Assembly (NCBI GenBank): GCA_025061735.1
Contig: JANXAU010000038.1
Location: 1 to 55,128, forward strand
Direction of reading: 5' to 3'
Length of the DNA stretch: 55,128 nt
Source of the DNA: Candidatus Bipolaricaulota bacterium
GTDB taxonomy: Bacteria > Bipolaricaulota > Bipolaricaulia > RBG-16-55-9 > DRXL01
In this document: one piece after another, positions 39,311-47,287 of the stretch
Numbering within the stretch: position 1 is the stretch's first letter
How the letters are laid out: every line of letters starts with the position of its first letter
The notes under the pieces: model-generated
What the model was told of the DNA's origin: nothing
The model's input: the letters and a program-made list of their open reading frames with translations, nothing else
Databases searched by the model: none
Made by a program: the position numbers and the translations under genes

Positions 39311-40108
39311 TTATCTCTTGATGGTCTGAGCGACCGTTGGCTGTTGTTGCAGCCAGCGCTCAAAGTCTTTGGGGCTTTCGACGATCACTTTGCTTCTCAT
39401 TTGAAAGTGCGCCGTGCCGCAGAGTTCGACGCAGAGCAGATCAAAAGTGCCCATCTTCGTTGGCGTGAACCACAGCCGCGTGACCATCCCCGGCACGGCG
39501 TCCATCTTGGCGCGGAATTCGGGTACATAGAAGCTGTGCAGGACATCTTTGGAGCGCAGCTGAATCACAACGGGCTTGTTAAGAGGGAGATGGAGCGGCC
39601 CGGTAACGAGCACGTCGTCTTGGGCCGCAGGGTCGGTGACGTCAATCCCAAAGGCATTCTGGGCGAAGAGCTTGGGATCGGTCCGCCCCAGCTGGCCGTC
39701 GGCTCCGGGGTAGCGGAAGCTCCAGCGCCATTGCTGCGCTAAGACTTCGACGGTCATCGCCTCGCGCGGCGGGTGGATATACTCCGAATAGACAAACAGC
39801 CCCGGCCCCAACATCACGATGATCCCCAGCGCGGTAATCAGGATGAGATTGCGCTCGAGCTTATGATCTTCGGCGAAGTAGGTGGCCTTCTGGCCGTCGC
39901 GCGCGCGGTAGCGCCAGACCAGATACGCCAACACGAGATTGAGCACGACAAACGCCAGCCCCGTGACGACCAGCGTAATCACCAGCATGTTGTCGATCAT
40001 GCCCCAGTTGGAGGCCAGGGGCGAGAGCCAGAGGGTCCCGCTGAGGGTGAGCGCTACAGCTCCAACGATAAGGAGGACCAGCACGATCGCTAAGAGAATC
40101 CCTTGCAT
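39311..40108 (-). CDS. coxB: Cytochrome c oxidase subunit II
   Basis: A 265-residue subunit II carrying the CuA electron-entry site. CuA ligands are in DLLCVELCGTAHFQM (two cysteines, histidine, methionine), with an upstream histidine in VLHSFYVPEF. WRWSFRYPG is the conserved aromatic patch. Three N-terminal hydrophobic helices precede the periplasmic cupredoxin domain. There is no fused cytochrome c domain. The ATG at 40106-40108 is chosen because a promoter ends only ten bases upstream; a TTG at 40147 would lie inside that promoter. Confidence 0.95.
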   Translation of the reverse strand: MQGILLAIVLVLLIVGAVALTLSGTLWLSPLASNWGMIDNMLVITLVVTGLAFVVLNLVLAYLVWRYRARDGQKATYFAEDHKLERNLILITALGIIVMLGPGLFVYSEYIHPPREAMTVEVLAQQWRWSFRYPGADGQLGRTDPKLFAQNAFGIDVTDPAAQDDVLVTGPLHLPLNKPVVIQLRSKDVLHSFYVPEFRAKMDAVPGMVTRLWFTPTKMGTFDLLCVELCGTAHFQMRSKVIVESPKDFERWLQQQPTVAQTIKR

Positions 40109-40118
40109 AACGCGGTCT

Positions 40119-40147
40119 ATTTTATAAAAGGCTAGATCTGTTTGCAA
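40119..40147 (-). promoter_or_regulatory. Promoter of the cytochrome oxidase operon
   Basis: Minus-strand TTGCAA (40142-40147), 17-base spacer, TAAAAT (40119-40124). The start codon of coxB follows after ten bases with no Shine-Dalgarno, so the transcript should be nearly leaderless. Confidence 0.6.
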
Positions 40148-40183
40148 CCGGTTCTTATTAGCGCTTAGCTCAAAAGGCAGGAA

Positions 40184-40463
40184 GGGAAGGCAGGAGGGGT
40201 CGGTCCTGCCTTCCCGGAAATGAGGTTAGCAACCACCGGCCGCTGGAGCCGTGCGGATGCCCCCGCGACCGGCGAAGGAACTGAGCGGTTTCCCTCGCCC
40301 TTGGGGACTCCAACCCCGACCGGCTCTGGACTGGGGAAAAACCCGCGCCGAAGGAGGTTGGCAGGAGCGACGCGGTAAAACCCTGGTCCGTTCGGGCCTA
40401 CGACCCGTGAGCCGGTTGGCAGCGTGCCACGGACTCTCCAGTTCCTTCGTTGAGCGATCATCG
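40184..40463 (-). ncRNA. Candidate structured RNA of unknown class
   Basis: The 501-base stretch 40109-40609 has no gene. Within it, CGAAGGAACTG (40273-40283) is perfectly complementary to CAGTTCCTTCG (40439-40449). Inside lie compact hairpins: GTCCGT/ACGGAC (40386-40391, 40429-40434) enclosing CGGG/CCCG and TGGCA/TGCCA, and GGGG/CCCC at 40303-40317. A 12-base stem GGGAAGGCAGGA/TCCTGCCTTCCC (40184-40215) at the minus-strand 3' end looks like a terminator, with a competing copy of one arm beyond it. A weak minus-strand promoter (TTGGGA, 17 bases, TATGGT at 40470-40475) would start an RNA of about 280 bases. Strand and class are uncertain; it does not match RNase P, tmRNA, SRP RNA or common riboswitches. 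Confidence 0.45.
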
Positions 40464-40498
40464 TCTCTTACCATACCCCGCCTCTCGAGATATCCCAA

Positions 40499-40510
40499 GG
40501 ACTATAGTCC
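40499..40510. other. Perfect 12-base palindrome
   Basis: GGACTATAGTCC is a perfect inverted repeat in the gene-free stretch upstream of the structured RNA candidate. It may be an operator; nothing further supports this. Confidence 0.3.
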
Positions 40511-40609
40511 ATCCCCTAAGACGACTTCGTTCCAAAGCGGGGTGCTCCTTGTCCCACTATACCGACCGCCCCGTCCAAAGACGATGACCGCGCTGTGAAA
40601 ATCTCGTGA

Positions 40610-41041
40610 CTACGCCGGGGGCAGCTCCGAGATCTCCCAGTAGTCCAAGACCGTGTTGATGACTTTTATAAACTCGGTCGTGCTGGGAGGCTTGGGGATA
40701 TAGCCGCTGGCTCCAGAGTTATACGCCTTGACGATGTCCTCGTCGCGCTTGGAGACCGTGAGCACGATCACCGGGATGCGCTTGAGGTTCTCGTCCTGGC
40801 GGATCTCGGCCAGGACTTCGTGGCCGCCGATCTTGGGCAGGTTCAGATCGAGAAAGATCAGATCGGGGCGGGGCGCGTCGCTGTATTTGCCCTTGCGCCG
40901 CAGAAAATCTAAAGCTTCTTGGCCGTCTTGCACGACAAAGAGATCGCTCTGAACGTTCCCCTTCTTCAGCGACCTCTCGGCGATCTTGACGTCGTCGGGG
41001 TTGTCCTCCACCAGCAAGATTTTGAGCTTACGATTGCGCAT
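40610..41041 (-). CDS. Single-domain response regulator
   Basis: A 143-residue stand-alone receiver domain (Rcp1-like). Acidic pocket residues lie in LLVEDNPDD, the phospho-acceptor is D65 in LIFLDLNLP, the signalling threonine is in IVLTVSKRDED, and the lysine is in YIPKPPS. No output domain. It lies 19 bases after the histidine kinase gene on the same strand, so the two form a pair; without an output domain it likely acts by protein contact or in a phosphorelay. Confidence 0.9.
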   Translation of the reverse strand: MRNRKLKILLVEDNPDDVKIAERSLKKGNVQSDLFVVQDGQEALDFLRRKGKYSDAPRPDLIFLDLNLPKIGGHEVLAEIRQDENLKRIPVIVLTVSKRDEDIVKAYNSGASGYIPKPPSTTEFIKVINTVLDYWEISELPPA

Positions 41042-41060
41042 AGTTCACCTCGGTCTTGCT

Positions 41061-42890
41061 TCAGCGCGCCTGGCCTACCAAGAGAGGCGCGGCTCCGTTG
41101 CGGCTGGGGAGCGGCACGTGAATCGGGAGCGTAAAGTGAAACGCGCTCCCCTCCCCCACCTTCGATTCTACCCAAATCCGTCCCCCGTATTCTTCGACAA
41201 TCCGTTTGCAGATCGCTAACCCCGCCCCCGTGCTCTCGTAATCGTCGCGCGGGTTCAGCCGCTCAAACAGCTCGAAGACCTTGTTCAGATAGCGCTCTTC
41301 GATGCCGATGCCGTTGTCGCGCACCGTGAACTGATAGAAGCCCCCCTGCGACGTCCAGCTCAACTCAACGCGCTTTTCGGGCTTATCGTTGTATTTGATT
41401 GCATTCGAGATGAGATTGCCAAAGAGTTCTATCATCCGGGTGCGGTTGGCCACGACCGTCGGCCAGCTAGACGGCACTATCAGCGTGACGTTCTCCAGGC
41501 GCGCTTTCAGATCCTCTTTGAGTTGCTCGATCACGTCGCCCAAAAAGATCTTCTCTAGCGTCTCCTGGCGCGTGCCGATGCTGCTCAGCCGCAGCAAGTC
41601 ATCAATCATATGGCGCATCCGCAGGCTCGCTCGATGAATTCTGTTCAGATAATCCTGAGCCTCTTGGTCTAACTGAGAGCCGTAGTCCTCTATGAGATAC
41701 TGCGTGAAGACGGCCATCGTTCTTAGAGGCTCCTTGAGATCGTGCGAGACGACGTGCGTGAACTCTTCTAATTTGCGATTGCTCTCCTCCAGGCGCTTGG
41801 TCTTCTCTTGCAAGATGCGCTCCAACCGTTGCTTCTCTGTGATATCAATGAAGTGATCAATCCGCCCGCCCTTGTAGCGCTCGGTGGAGACGGGCAGGCT
41901 GCGATATTCTAAGATGCGCTCGTCGTCGCCGTTGCGCAGGGTGAAGACAAACGGCGTGCTCTCGCACGCGACCACGCGCTCAAAATCGCTCACCTCTTGG
42001 AAGAGCGGCTTGGCACTGGCCAGCGCCCGTCGCACCTCCAAGCCGGGCAGCTCCTCGCGGTCTACTCCCAAAAACTTCTCCAACGTGCGATTGGCCCAGA
42101 TCACTTTTCGTTCTTTATCCAAGAGCAAGATCCCCGTGTCAAGGGTGTCAATCGCGTCTTCAATGAGATAGCGATAGCGCGCTTGGGCCTCGCGCACTTT
42201 GTTCTCCAACTCCGCCAAGGCCGAGAGATCGCGCATCTCCAAGAGCAACCACGACTGGCGCGTCGGCTCCAAGCGCACGAACTTCAGCTCAACCGGGATC
42301 AGCTCTTTGTTCTGTGAGACGGTGCGCAGCTTGAGCGGGCCGGCCTCGCCGCGCAGCGACGCGCGCTCTAACTCCTCCCGCACGCGCCCCTGGTCGTCGG
42401 GATGAAAGAACTCCCAAATTCTACGGGGCGCCCCGTAAACCTCTCCCGCGCGATCGTTGCTCTCCAAGACCTGACCTTCATGGTCAATCACGAGCGCGAA
42501 GTTGAGCGAGCGCTTGAACGCCAGCTGCTCTCCCGCCCGCATCCTGGCTTTGGCAGGAGCGGGGGTCTTCCAGCGCCGCCAGAGCGCCACCCCCAGCCCC
42601 ACCCCCAGATAGCCCCCACCAGCCCCCATCAGCAGCGAATACCCATCGGGCGGCACGAAGGGCAAGGCCATCCCCACGCTCGCCAGCGCCCCCACCAACG
42701 CCCCCCACACGCCAAACCACCACGCGCTGAGGAGCATAGGAACCCCCACGAGCACCACGACCTCCCCGACGTCATACTCGTTCAACCCGGCCAAGAGCAA
42801 GAGCGCCCCTCCATACGCGATCGCGACCCCCAGCAAGCGCCCCAGCACGCCCCGCACGGAAGACTCTGTCGCGCTCACACGCCTGGTCAT
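41061..42890 (-). CDS. PAS-domain histidine kinase
   Basis: A 609-residue membrane sensor kinase. About residues 15-115 hold four hydrophobic helices. Two PAS domains follow (FALVIDHEGQVLESNDRAGEVYG and GILLLDKERKVIWANRTLEKFLG), then a coiled-coil, the HisKA domain with the phosphorylated histidine in THVVSHDLKEPLRTM near residue 382, and the ATPase domain with N-box NLISNAIKYND, G1 DNGIGIEER and G2 TGAGLAICKRIVEEYGG. The HisKA type resembles phytochrome-like kinases that pair with single-domain receivers, consistent with the next gene. Confidence 0.92.
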   Translation of the reverse strand: MTRRVSATESSVRGVLGRLLGVAIAYGGALLLLAGLNEYDVGEVVVLVGVPMLLSAWWFGVWGALVGALASVGMALPFVPPDGYSLLMGAGGGYLGVGLGVALWRRWKTPAPAKARMRAGEQLAFKRSLNFALVIDHEGQVLESNDRAGEVYGAPRRIWEFFHPDDQGRVREELERASLRGEAGPLKLRTVSQNKELIPVELKFVRLEPTRQSWLLLEMRDLSALAELENKVREAQARYRYLIEDAIDTLDTGILLLDKERKVIWANRTLEKFLGVDREELPGLEVRRALASAKPLFQEVSDFERVVACESTPFVFTLRNGDDERILEYRSLPVSTERYKGGRIDHFIDITEKQRLERILQEKTKRLEESNRKLEEFTHVVSHDLKEPLRTMAVFTQYLIEDYGSQLDQEAQDYLNRIHRASLRMRHMIDDLLRLSSIGTRQETLEKIFLGDVIEQLKEDLKARLENVTLIVPSSWPTVVANRTRMIELFGNLISNAIKYNDKPEKRVELSWTSQGGFYQFTVRDNGIGIEERYLNKVFELFERLNPRDDYESTGAGLAICKRIVEEYGGRIWVESKVGEGSAFHFTLPIHVPLPSRNGAAPLLVGQAR

Positions 42891-42976
42891 AGGTCAATCC
42901 ACGTCGAGTCTACTCCCAGCGGGGCGCTGCCCAAAGGACATCTGTCCCGTGCCGAGGCGAAGGTTGACCGATCTCT

Positions 42977-43663
42977 TCAGATGATGAGATTGTCGTCGAG
43001 GTTGAAAGGGAAGGGCTCGGCCATCGCTTCGAGAGATTTGGGATCGAGCACGGTGATTTTACGGTCGTCTACGGTGATGACGCCGCGCTCTTGGAGTTCC
43101 CCCAGCGTGCGGATCGCCGTTTTGGAGCTGACGCCGGCCATCTCGGCCAGCTCGGTGCGCGACAGCTCGATCCCGCTCTCCCCCAGCTTCAAAATAATGC
43201 GCGCGAGGCGCTCCTTGCTCCCGTTGTAGCTGCGCTCGGCCAGCTTGCACTGAAACGCTTTCAGCTCCTCGCTGAGCTTCTCAAAAAAGCGGAACGAGAC
43301 GGCGGGATGGCGCACGAGAAAGTCGAAGAACTCCCCGCGCTCGATGAACCCCACCACGGCCTTGTTGAGCGTCTTGGCGTAGGCAATATGAACGCCCTTG
43401 TCAAAGAGGGTCGTCTCCCCCACGATCTCCCCCGGCCCCACCAGCTTGAGAATCTGCTTCTTGCCCCCCAACGTGCGCTTGACCAGCTTCACGTGGCCCT
43501 CAAAGACCAGATAGAATCCAAACGCCGGCGCCCCCTCCTGAAAGATAATCTCGCCTCGCCCGTACTTGATGCGACGGATCTTGCTCTCCAGCTCGCTTAA
43601 GTCTTTAGGGCCTAAATCCGAAAAGACCTTGAAATCCTTCAGCTCGATCATCCCTCTCACCAT
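42977..43663 (-). CDS. Crp/Fnr-family transcription regulator
   Basis: A 228-residue regulator with an N-terminal cyclic-nucleotide-binding-like beta-barrel (GRGEIIFQEGAPAFGFYLVFEGHVKL, GPGEIVGETTLF) and a C-terminal winged helix-turn-helix (ELSRTELAEMAGVSSKTAIRTLGELQERGVI). The N-terminal cysteine cluster of FNR is absent, so it does not sense oxygen by an Fe-S cluster. Whether it binds a nucleotide is unclear. Start is ATG at 43663 or four codons later (MIELKDFKVF). It has its own promoter overlapping the end of the lrp gene. Confidence 0.88.
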   Translation of the reverse strand: MVRGMIELKDFKVFSDLGPKDLSELESKIRRIKYGRGEIIFQEGAPAFGFYLVFEGHVKLVKRTLGGKKQILKLVGPGEIVGETTLFDKGVHIAYAKTLNKAVVGFIERGEFFDFLVRHPAVSFRFFEKLSEELKAFQCKLAERSYNGSKERLARIILKLGESGIELSRTELAEMAGVSSKTAIRTLGELQERGVITVDDRKITVLDPKSLEAMAEPFPFNLDDNLII

Positions 43664-43703
43664 CCTAGAGGAGAAATAATTGAGACACCCCGCTCTAGCG
43701 TCT

Positions 43704-43733
43704 ATTATAAGCAGCTCCTTGGCCCGGCGTCAA
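43704..43733 (-). promoter_or_regulatory. Promoter of the Crp/Fnr gene
   Basis: Minus-strand TTGACG (43728-43733), 18-base spacer, perfect TATAAT (43704-43709). The -35 overlaps the last codons of the upstream Lrp gene. Confidence 0.65.
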
Positions 43734-44182
43734 TCCCACACCCCCACCGGGGCTTCTTCCTTGGCTACCGATAAGACGATGCTCGTGTTGGTGCGCTCGA
43801 TCGCCGGGTGGCTCAAAAGTCTCTTAATCTCGCGATTCATGCTCTCCTGGTCGCGGAACTTCCCGATGACCAAAATATCAAACTCGCCGGTGATCTCGTA
43901 GATGTGCGTCAGACGGTCGTCGCTCTGTTTGAGTTCCTCGACGAGCTTTGGGATCTGATTGCCGCGGGCTTTGATCAAGATGACGGTGGTGATGGGATAG
44001 CCCAACTTCTCGTAGTCCACCAGGGCTTTATAGCCGCGGATGACCCCACGGGCTTCCAATTCGCTGATCCGATTTCCTACCGTCGCCGATGAGACGTTCA
44101 GCCGGCGGGCCAGCTCGCGCAAGCTGATCCGCCCCTCGCGTTGCAGGTGCTCCACAATCCGACGATCTAGGTCTTTGTGCAT
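43730..44182 (-). CDS. Lrp/AsnC-family regulator
   Basis: A 150-residue regulator. The N-terminal helix-turn-helix (LDRRIVEHLQREGRISLREL, then LNVSSATVGNRISELEARGVI) is followed by an RAM ligand-binding domain (ITTVILIKARG, YEITGEFDILVIGKFRD). Such proteins form octamers and respond to amino acids. It is divergent from panB, which it might control. A promoter lies just upstream. Confidence 0.9.
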   Translation of the reverse strand: MHKDLDRRIVEHLQREGRISLRELARRLNVSSATVGNRISELEARGVIRGYKALVDYEKLGYPITTVILIKARGNQIPKLVEELKQSDDRLTHIYEITGEFDILVIGKFRDQESMNREIKRLLSHPAIERTNTSIVLSVAKEEAPVGVWD

Positions 44183-44197
44183 ACGAGAAGCCTTTTC

Positions 44198-44227
44198 ATT
44201 CTAACACCAAGAAGCCCGTGCGGGCAA
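44198..44227 (-). promoter_or_regulatory. Promoter of the Lrp/AsnC gene
   Basis: Minus-strand TTGCCC (44222-44227), 18-base spacer, TAGAAT (44198-44203) with TG extension. It is divergent from the panB promoter 15 bases away. Confidence 0.6.
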
Positions 44228-44241
44228 GCCCTAGGTATCCG

Positions 44242-44270
44242 TTGACAGGGTCTGGCTGAAGTGTTAAGAT
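44242..44270 (+). promoter_or_regulatory. panB promoter
   Basis: Consensus TTGACA (44242-44247), 17-base spacer, TAAGAT (44265-44270) with TG extension. Only nine bases separate the -10 from the ATG at 44280, and no Shine-Dalgarno is present, so the mRNA should be leaderless. Confidence 0.75.
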
Positions 44271-44279
44271 TTTTCTGTC

Positions 44280-45125
44280 ATGGACGAGCGAGTGACGATT
44301 CCCGGTCTGCTCAAGCTCAAAGAGAAGGGCGAGAAGATCGCGTGTCTGACGGCGTACGACTGGCCTACCGCGCTCCTGCTCGACCGTGCGGGCATCGATC
44401 TCATCTTAGTCGGCGATTCGGTGGGCAACAACATATTGGGCTACCCGAGCACGATCCCCGTGACGATGGACGAGATGATCCATCACACGAAGGCGGTGCG
44501 TCGGGGAGTGAAGCGCGCGCTGCTCGTGGGCGATATGCCGTTTATGTCTTACCAAGCCTCCGCAGAAGAAGCGATTCGCAACGCCGGGCGCTTCATCAAA
44601 GAGGGCGGCGCTGACGCCGTCAAGCTTGAAGGGGGCGAGGAGATCGCCGAGCTTATCCATACTCTAGTCCGTCGTGGCCTCCCGGTGATGGGCCATCTGG
44701 GGCTGCTGCCTCAGCGCACGGCCCAAGTGGGCGGCTACAAGGTTCAGGGGCGCGACGAAGCCTCGGCCAAGAAGATCCTCCACGAAGCCAAGATCCTAGA
44801 AGAGGCCGGGGTCTTCGCGCTGGTGCTAGAGATGGTGCCGTGGCCGCTGGCCAAGCTCATCAGTGAGACTCTCCAAATCCCGACGATCGGCATTGGGGCT
44901 GGGCCGTACTGCGACGGACAAATCTTAGTGATCACCGACGTTTTGGGGCTTTCGTTGGGAGTCTCTCCCAAGTTTGCCAAGCGCTATCTGGCTCTGGCTG
45001 AACAGATCGAGCAAGCCGCGAAAGCTTATTGCACAGACGTGAAATCTCTGACGTTTCCTACGGTGGAGCAGCACAGCTTTGCTATGGACGAAGAAGTCTT
45101 AAAAAAGCTATCGAGTGATGGGTGA
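44280..45125 (+). CDS. panB: 3-methyl-2-oxobutanoate hydroxymethyltransferase
   Basis: PanB adds a hydroxymethyl group to ketoisovalerate from methylene-tetrahydrofolate, the first step of pantothenate synthesis. The 281-residue TIM barrel shows TAYDWPTALLLDRAGID, LVGDSVGNNILGYPSTIPVT (metal site), LVGDMPFMSY, VKLEGGEE and GIGAGPYCDGQILVITD. It leads the plus-strand run panB-panE-tig, and the CoA pathway enzyme coaD is elsewhere in the window. Confidence 0.96.
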   Translation: MDERVTIPGLLKLKEKGEKIACLTAYDWPTALLLDRAGIDLILVGDSVGNNILGYPSTIPVTMDEMIHHTKAVRRGVKRALLVGDMPFMSYQASAEEAIRNAGRFIKEGGADAVKLEGGEEIAELIHTLVRRGLPVMGHLGLLPQRTAQVGGYKVQGRDEASAKKILHEAKILEEAGVFALVLEMVPWPLAKLISETLQIPTIGIGAGPYCDGQILVITDVLGLSLGVSPKFAKRYLALAEQIEQAAKAYCTDVKSLTFPTVEQHSFAMDEEVLKKLSSDG

Positions 45126-45128
45126 CTG

Positions 45129-46070
45129 ATGAAGATCTTGATTGTGGGAGCAGGGGCGCTGGGGAGCCTCGTTGGGGGGCTGTTGGCGCGCGCCGGCGCG
45201 ACGGTGCAGCTCTACAATCCGTCCCAGAGAGAGCACATCAACGCCGTGCGCCAAGCGGGCCTGCAGATCGAGTGCCTTGGGGGCGAAACCCTCTGCATTC
45301 GCCTTCAGGCAACTGCAGATCCTCACGAGATTCTCCAAGACCCAGAGATCGTGGGGATCTTCGTTAAAGCGCATCAGACGGCGATCGCGATCTCTCAAAT
45401 CGCTGCACAAATTCCGCCCGGCGCTTGGGTCTTGAGCCTCCAGAACGGTATTGGAATGGAGAGCGAGATTCTGCGTTACGTCTCCCCAGAACGCTTTCTG
45501 CGGGGGACGACCGCTCAGGGCGCGACGCTCTTGGGGCCTGGTCGGGTGCGCTGGGCCGGGGTGGGGCCGACGCGCTTGGGACGTTGGCACGGCCCTCCTA
45601 CAACCGAGACCGATCAGCTCGTAGCGCTCTTCAACCGCGCCGGTTTAGAAACAGAGTTCGTCACGGAGATCGAGCGATATCTTTGGGAGAAGCTGATCGT
45701 CAACGGCGCGATCAACCCCTTAACAGCGCTCTTCGATGTGCCTAACGGCATGATCGTCAGCGATCCGGTTTTGAGGGAGATCGCGCACGCGGTTGTTCGT
45801 GAGGCCCTGCCCATCGCGCGCCGGCACGGCGTCTTGTGGAACGAGAGTGAGATGATCGAGCGCCTTGAGACCGTGGCGTGCAAGACGGCCCAGAACATCT
45901 CGAGCATGTTACAAGACGTGCGGCGCGGGCGGAGGACGGAGATCGAGTATATCAACGGTGCTATCGTGCGCGAGGGGCGTCGGTTGAATCTCCCGACGCC
46001 GGTGAATCTGTTGTTGGTAAAATGGATGACAAGTCTAGACGCCAAAACCAAAGGAGCGAACTTACCGTGA
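45129..46070 (+). CDS. panE: 2-dehydropantoate 2-reductase
   Basis: PanE reduces ketopantoate to pantoate with NADPH. The 313 residues start with the Rossmann motif ILIVGAGALGSLVGG. The catalytic lysine is in YLWEKLIVNGAINPLTAL, and SSMLQDVRRGRRTEIEYINGAIV is the conserved C-terminal substrate segment. It starts three bases after panB, and its stop overlaps the tig GTG (GTGA). Confidence 0.96.
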   Translation: MKILIVGAGALGSLVGGLLARAGATVQLYNPSQREHINAVRQAGLQIECLGGETLCIRLQATADPHEILQDPEIVGIFVKAHQTAIAISQIAAQIPPGAWVLSLQNGIGMESEILRYVSPERFLRGTTAQGATLLGPGRVRWAGVGPTRLGRWHGPPTTETDQLVALFNRAGLETEFVTEIERYLWEKLIVNGAINPLTALFDVPNGMIVSDPVLREIAHAVVREALPIARRHGVLWNESEMIERLETVACKTAQNISSMLQDVRRGRRTEIEYINGAIVREGRRLNLPTPVNLLLVKWMTSLDAKTKGANLP

Positions 46071-47275
46071 AGGCCAGCAAAGAGATCAAGAGCGCTACCC
46101 AAGTGACCGTCAAGGTCGAGGTCCCGGTCGAGTCGGTGAAGCGCAAGTTAGAGGATCTCTATCGGCGTGTGGGCCGCGAGATCCAGCTGCCGGGATTTCG
46201 ACGGGGACATATCCCGCGCGCTGTGCTGGAAGCCCGCTTTGGCAAAGATTTCTTGTACGAAGACGCCAAATCCGAACTGATCGAGGAGCATCTGCCCCAA
46301 GCGCTGCGGGAGCTGGGGCTGCGCACCGTTGGCACTCCTCAGATCAAGTCCCTGTCGTTCTCTGAAGAGAGCGATTTCGTCTTTGAGGCCGACGTGGAGA
46401 CCCTGCCAGAGGTTACGGTGCGCGATTATACGGAAATCCCCGTCGAGCCGGTCGAAGTCCCTCCGGTGACCGAGGCGGATATTGACGAAGTAGTCGAGCG
46501 TCTGCGCTATGAGCACGCGACGCTTGTGCCCAAAGAGGGCGCCAACGCCCTGGTGGTCGAGGAGGGCGACGTTGTCGAGGTGCTCCTGCCGGGAGAAGAG
46601 CGTCCGCGGGAGTGGCAGGTCTCCCAAGGCGATCCCAGCGAAGCGCTTCTTGGGCATCGCGTCGGGCAGCGCGTGACGCTGGCGCTCTCCGAAGAGCAAA
46701 AGATCCCTGTGCAGATCGAGAGCGTCAAGCGTCTAGAGAAGCCGTCTGACGAAGAGCTGGCGCAGCGGGTGGGGCAGGAGAACTTTCAGGCGTTGCGCGC
46801 CAAGATCCGTCAAGATTTAGAAGAAGCGCGTGCGCGTCGGCGCGACCGCGAGCTGAAGCTGCGCCTCTTGGACAAGCTCGTTGAGCGGACTCCTATCGAA
46901 TTACCCACGCGCTTCTTAGAAGATTTAGTCGCCCAAGAGCTGGAGCAGCGCCAGCAGCGTGGGCTGCCAGAGCTTTCCGCCGACGACGTCAAGCAGCTCA
47001 AGACTGTGCTAGAGCAGCGGGTGCGGCGCCAGCTTGTCCTGGAAGCCCTCAAGAAGCAAGAGCATCTGGCGCTCAGCGAACAAGAGTTCGCTAAACTCCT
47101 AGAAGCCGAAGCCCAGAAGCGTCAGCTGCCGCCCATCAAATTCCGGGCGCTCCTGGAGCGCGAAGGGCAGCTAGAACGCTACCGCTCCGAGCTTGAAGAA
47201 GAGCGCGTCTTGCAGTTTCTCTTCGAGCGCGCTGTGATCAAGTCGAGTGTTGATCCCAGCGCTCGGAGCGAGTAA
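46067..47275 (+). CDS. tig: Trigger factor
   Basis: Trigger factor is the ribosome-bound chaperone at the peptide exit. The likely product from GTG 46067 is 402 residues. The N-terminal ribosome-binding domain has VTVKVEVPVESVKRKLEDLY and the signature GFRRGHIPRAVLEARFG. The middle FKBP-like domain is reduced to roughly 65 residues (EEGDVVEVLLPGEERPREW to IESVKRLEKP), compared with about 90-100 in E. coli. The helical C-terminal domain is complete. GTG overlaps the panE stop, with AAGGAG ten bases ahead; an ATG at 46022 inside panE would add 15 residues. clpP follows one gene later. Confidence 0.92.
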   Translation: MKASKEIKSATQVTVKVEVPVESVKRKLEDLYRRVGREIQLPGFRRGHIPRAVLEARFGKDFLYEDAKSELIEEHLPQALRELGLRTVGTPQIKSLSFSEESDFVFEADVETLPEVTVRDYTEIPVEPVEVPPVTEADIDEVVERLRYEHATLVPKEGANALVVEEGDVVEVLLPGEERPREWQVSQGDPSEALLGHRVGQRVTLALSEEQKIPVQIESVKRLEKPSDEELAQRVGQENFQALRAKIRQDLEEARARRRDRELKLRLLDKLVERTPIELPTRFLEDLVAQELEQRQQRGLPELSADDVKQLKTVLEQRVRRQLVLEALKKQEHLALSEQEFAKLLEAEAQKRQLPPIKFRALLEREGQLERYRSELEEERVLQFLFERAVIKSSVDPSARSE

Positions 47276-47287
47276 GATAGAATCTCT

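Noticed and set aside
40216-40235. GCTAACCTC on the minus strand, also found in c-di-AMP riboswitches
   Set aside because: The other conserved blocks of that riboswitch are absent; nine matching bases are not enough.
40350-40395. T-box-like motif on the minus strand (AGGGTTTTACCGCG versus AGGGTGGNACCGCG)
   Set aside because: The bulge that contacts the tRNA acceptor end reads TTTT rather than TGGN, no specifier loop is evident, and the next gene is not an amino-acid gene.
40184-40463. RNase P RNA, tmRNA, SRP RNA or cobalamin riboswitch as identity for the structured region
   Set aside because: I looked for the conserved cores (such as the GAGGAAAGTCC and ACAGAACCC blocks of RNase P, a tRNA-like end for tmRNA, the GCCACTG box) and found none.
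42925-42955. GGACA-TGTCC inverted repeat upstream of the histidine kinase as an operator
   Set aside because: Five-base arms without a nearby clear promoter; chance occurrence is likely.
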